A stretch of DNA of 64,000 nt from NCBI RefSeq assembly GCF_001704615.3, contig NZ_CP029397.2:1736001-1800000 (forward strand). Reading direction: 5' to 3'. A program made the translations under genes and the position numbers. Under the pieces are notes generated by a model that had not been told where the DNA came from, made no database searches, and saw only the letters and a program-made list of their open reading frames with translations. The stretch is from Acinetobacter defluvii (GTDB lineage: Bacteria; Pseudomonadota; Gammaproteobacteria; Pseudomonadales; Moraxellaceae). Positions 61,421-64,000 of the stretch are shown in pieces (position 1 is the stretch's first letter; every line of letters starts with the position of its first letter).

Positions 61421-62515
61421 ATGTCGGCTTCTTCATCAGCAACACACATTGCTCTACAACAGATTGATCCTGAAAAACTTAAAGCTTGGATTAAGGAGCA
61501 AGCTTTGCAACTTGGCTTTGCTGATTGTGTCATTGCTCAACCAGATGCTCAAGCAGAATTAACACGTTTTAAAGAATATTTAAAACGCGGCTATCATGGT
61601 GATATGAAGTTTTTAGAGGAAAATTTAGAAAAACGTGCTGATCCGACTTTATTAGTACCCAACACCAAAAGTATTATTTGTGTACGTATGAATTATTTGG
61701 TGGAAACACCTAAGCCTCGCTATGTACCCGATCATCCTAATTCAGCCATTATTGCTCGTTATGCCCGTGGACGGGATTATCATAAAGTCATGCGTGGACG
61801 CTTAAAAACCTTAGCCAATCGAATAAAAGAAAAAATAGGTGACTTTGAATCTCGTCCTTTTGCTGACTCTGCACCGATATTTGAAAAATCTTTGGCTGAA
61901 AATGCAGGGATGGGATGGACAGGTAAACATACGCTTTTGATTCATAAAAAATCAGGCTCATTTTTTGTTTTGGGTGAATTATTTACTTCTTTAGATTTAC
62001 CTTTTGACCAACCTACCACTAAGCATTGTGGGTCATGTACAGCCTGTATAGATATATGCCCAACTCAAGCCATTGTTGAACCCTATATGTTGGACGCACG
62101 TAAATGTATCGCTTATTTGACTATTGAATATAAAGGCATCATTCCTGAGGAATTAAGACGTGGTATCGGAAATCGTGTTTTTGGTTGTGACGATTGTCAG
62201 CTGATTTGTCCATGGAATAGCTTTGCTCAAAAAACTGAAGTCGAAGATTTTTATCCTCGTCATGGTTTGGAGCGTGTAACACTGTTAGATTTATGGCACT
62301 GGGATGAAGCAACATTTTTAAGTTGTACTGAAGGTAGCCCAATTCGCCGCACAGGTTACCAAAGTTTTATGCGAAACATTGCCATTGGTTTGGGAAATGC
62401 ACCATTTTCTACTGAAATTTTACTCGCATTGCAACAAACACGTTCCCGTCATGATGAGATTGTGCAAGTCCATATAGACTGGGCAATCGCAGAACAACAC
62501 AACAAAGCAAAATAA
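61421..62515 (+). CDS. queG: Epoxyqueuosine reductase QueG
   Basis: The 364-residue cobalamin/iron-sulphur enzyme makes the last step of queuosine synthesis in tRNA. Two 4Fe-4S clusters are visible: CGSCTACIDICPTQAI (about 202-217) with CDDCQLICPWNSF (about 251-263). Cobalamin-side residues are in the N-terminal half (MGWTGKHTLLIHKKSGSFFV). MSASSSATH at 61421 is the right start; an upstream frame runs into the divergent gene. A short segment with no clear ribosome binding site separates the two genes. Confidence 0.94.
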   Translation: MSASSSATHIALQQIDPEKLKAWIKEQALQLGFADCVIAQPDAQAELTRFKEYLKRGYHGDMKFLEENLEKRADPTLLVPNTKSIICVRMNYLVETPKPRYVPDHPNSAIIARYARGRDYHKVMRGRLKTLANRIKEKIGDFESRPFADSAPIFEKSLAENAGMGWTGKHTLLIHKKSGSFFVLGELFTSLDLPFDQPTTKHCGSCTACIDICPTQAIVEPYMLDARKCIAYLTIEYKGIIPEELRRGIGNRVFGCDDCQLICPWNSFAQKTEVEDFYPRHGLERVTLLDLWHWDEATFLSCTEGSPIRRTGYQSFMRNIAIGLGNAPFSTEILLALQQTRSRHDEIVQVHIDWAIAEQHNKAK

Positions 62516-62816
62516 TTTTTTATTATTTTTTACTTTTTTATACTATTTTCATCTAAGCACGTTGTGAACAAGTTTAGGCAGATTTCTTTTTTTTAGTAAC
62601 AAATACTCAGAACTTAACCAGTAACACACATAAATTTATGTAGCGAAATAGCAGGGAAATAAGCTAACTTTGTGAGTAAATCACTATTTTTATTTTTAAT
62701 TTATATGCTAATCTTAAGTCAGGATACCAATAACCATTTGGACATTTTTGCCCTTTGGCTTTGGCATGATTTGTGTATGATAAATACGGATAGCAATATT
62801 TTCAGGGATTTGACCT
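62516..62816. other. Intergenic region upstream of bioB
   Basis: About 300 bp of AT-rich DNA. A TATGAT box near 62776 with TTGGCT about 15 bp before it may be the bioB promoter. No BirA operator or gene is clear to me. Confidence 0.45.
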
Positions 62817-63812
62817 ATGCCTTTAGTAAGAAATGATTGGACACGTGAAGAAATCCAAACTTTATACGAACAACCTTTTTTAGACTTGGTGTTTAAAGCA
62901 CAACAAATTCATCGTAGCCATTTTGAAGCAAATACCATTCAAGTCAGTACCTTGCTTTCGATTAAAACAGGTAAATGTCCTGAAGATTGTAAATATTGTT
63001 CTCAATCCGCACATTATGATTCTAAACTCGAAGCAGAAAAACGTATCGCAGTCGATAAAGTCATTAGTGAAGCCAAAGAAGCACTCGCTTCAGGTTCTTC
63101 ACGTTTTTGTATGGGAGCTGCTTGGCGCAATCCGCATGAACGTGATATGCCTTATGTCTTAGAAATGGTGCGTGAAGTTAAAGCACTTGGACTTGAAACT
63201 TGTATGACTTTAGGCATGCTTAATCAATCGCAAGCTGAACGTTTACATGAAGCGGGATTAGACTATTACAATCACAACTTAGATACTTCACGTGAATATT
63301 ATTCTCACATCATCAGTACACGCTCTTTTGATGACCGTTTAAATACTTTAGACCATGTACGTAACGCAGGCATGAAAGTTTGTAGTGGCGGTATCGTGGG
63401 TCTAGGTGAAAATCGTAATGATCGTATTGGATTATTACTAGAACTAGCAACTTTACCGACTCATCCTGAATCTGTGCCGATCAATATGTTAGTACCGATT
63501 GATGGGACGCCTTTAGCAGATGTAGAAAGATTAGATGTTACAGAATGGATTCGTACCATTGCGGTTGCACGTATCATCATGCCACAAAGTTATATTCGCC
63601 TATCAGCAGGACGTGAAGCACTCAGTGATTCCGATCAAGCCTTAGCCTTTATGGCAGGTGCAAACTCATTGTTTAGTGGCGAGAAATTACTGACTACACC
63701 AAATGCTGGCGAAGGCAAAGATAAGCAATTGTTTGATAAGCTAGGTTTAAAAGCTGAAAAAGCCAAACCCACTGCTGCTGAGCTTTCTATTGATGCTATG
63801 GCGGCAGTTTAG
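62817..63812 (+). CDS. bioB: Biotin synthase
   Basis: The 331-residue radical SAM enzyme inserts sulphur into dethiobiotin. The CX3CX2C cluster motif is [15 protein letters not shown] (about 54-68). The other residues for the 2Fe-2S cluster are in TCMTLGMLN and [14 protein letters not shown], with Arg in IRLSAGRE (about 260). Complete. It is not next to bioF or bioA in this window. Confidence 0.97.
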   Translation: MPLVRNDWTREEIQTLYEQPFLDLVFKAQQIHRSHFEANTIQVSTLLSIKTGKCPEDCKYCSQSAHYDSKLEAEKRIAVDKVISEAKEALASGSSRFCMGAAWRNPHERDMPYVLEMVREVKALGLETCMTLGMLNQSQAERLHEAGLDYYNHNLDTSREYYSHIISTRSFDDRLNTLDHVRNAGMKVCSGGIVGLGENRNDRIGLLLELATLPTHPESVPINMLVPIDGTPLADVERLDVTEWIRTIAVARIIMPQSYIRLSAGREALSDSDQALAFMAGANSLFSGEKLLTTPNAGEGKDKQLFDKLGLKAEKAKPTAAELSIDAMAAV

Positions 63813-63845
63813 AACCAAATATAAATTGATATTTTGCTATTTCCT

Positions 63846-63867
63846 AAGGCAACATAAATGTTGCCTT
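63846..63867 (+). terminator. Terminator of bioB
   Basis: AAGGCAACA and TGTTGCCTT form a 9-bp stem with a 4-nt loop, followed by a weak T tract. Confidence 0.75.
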
Positions 63868-64000
63868 ACACTCTTTAATATTAATGTTTTCCAAATGAAT
63901 ATTTCGCTTAACTCAACTATAGACCCTCTCTCACTCACAAATTTTTCCTTGTTGAATATGGTTACTTCTTGAATTAAAATATTTTTTAAATTCTAACAAT

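Overview
The window is a low-GC gammaproteobacterial chromosome, almost certainly Acinetobacter. The benPK-benM-benABCDE benzoate cluster with a DcaP-type porin, the BenM sites of the ATAC-N7-GTAT type and the housekeeping genes on the right (ftsY, ruvC, queG, bioB) all point to that genus. I did not try to name a species.

Positions 1 to about 22,600 are the right-hand part of a tailed-phage prophage whose left end lies outside the window. From the left, on the minus strand, come a head/packaging block (Mu F-like head protein, DUF935 portal, large terminase, DUF2280 small terminase, phage metallopeptidase) and then an AT-rich accessory stretch (5.6-9.4 kb). This stretch has few genes but several terminators, tRNA-like elements and a candidate structured RNA. 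Next is an early minus-strand operon running from a Cro/YdaS-like protein through an O-like initiator, a DnaC-like loader and a PD-(D/E)XK nuclease to a Q-like antiterminator. A CI/LexA-type repressor is divergent from it. A moron region follows with a lipoprotein and a GAF-GGDEF diguanylate cyclase. A plus-strand recombination operon starts with a Rad52-like annealing protein and lies behind a promoter carrying the same palindrome as the CI control region. A tyrosine integrase closes the element beside host yceI.

From 22.6 to 35.3 kb lie yceI, a MarR-MFS pair and the benzoate catabolic cluster. BenP and BenK import benzoate, BenM senses it, BenABC dihydroxylate it, BenD makes catechol, and BenE is a second transporter.

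From 35.3 to 47.0 kb there are two divergent operons of a Ter-type stress system. The minus-strand arm has TerD-domain proteins, a TerD-VWA protein, an AIM24-like protein, a TerC-like DUF475 membrane protein and a TerA-like protein with a (Thr-Pro)n linker built on twelve TTGGCG repeats. The plus-strand arm encodes five enzymes (ATP-grasp, PRTase-TRSP, HAD, StiP and a CitE-like lyase), the predicted small-molecule arm of Ter systems.

From 47.2 to 64 kb is ordinary chromosome: a lysophosphatidate acyltransferase/CdsA-like pair, a DUF2057 protein, two nitroreductase paralogues, ftsY, two M16 peptidases, small membrane proteins, ruvC, acylphosphatase, nnrD/E, queG and bioB.

The observations I think most deserve follow-up are the structured RNA and anticodon-arm-less tRNA at 8.58-9.0 kb, an iteron-like replication origin inside the O-like gene, the two-site CI operator set, the hexanucleotide-built Ter linker, and several short genes with good ribosome binding sites.
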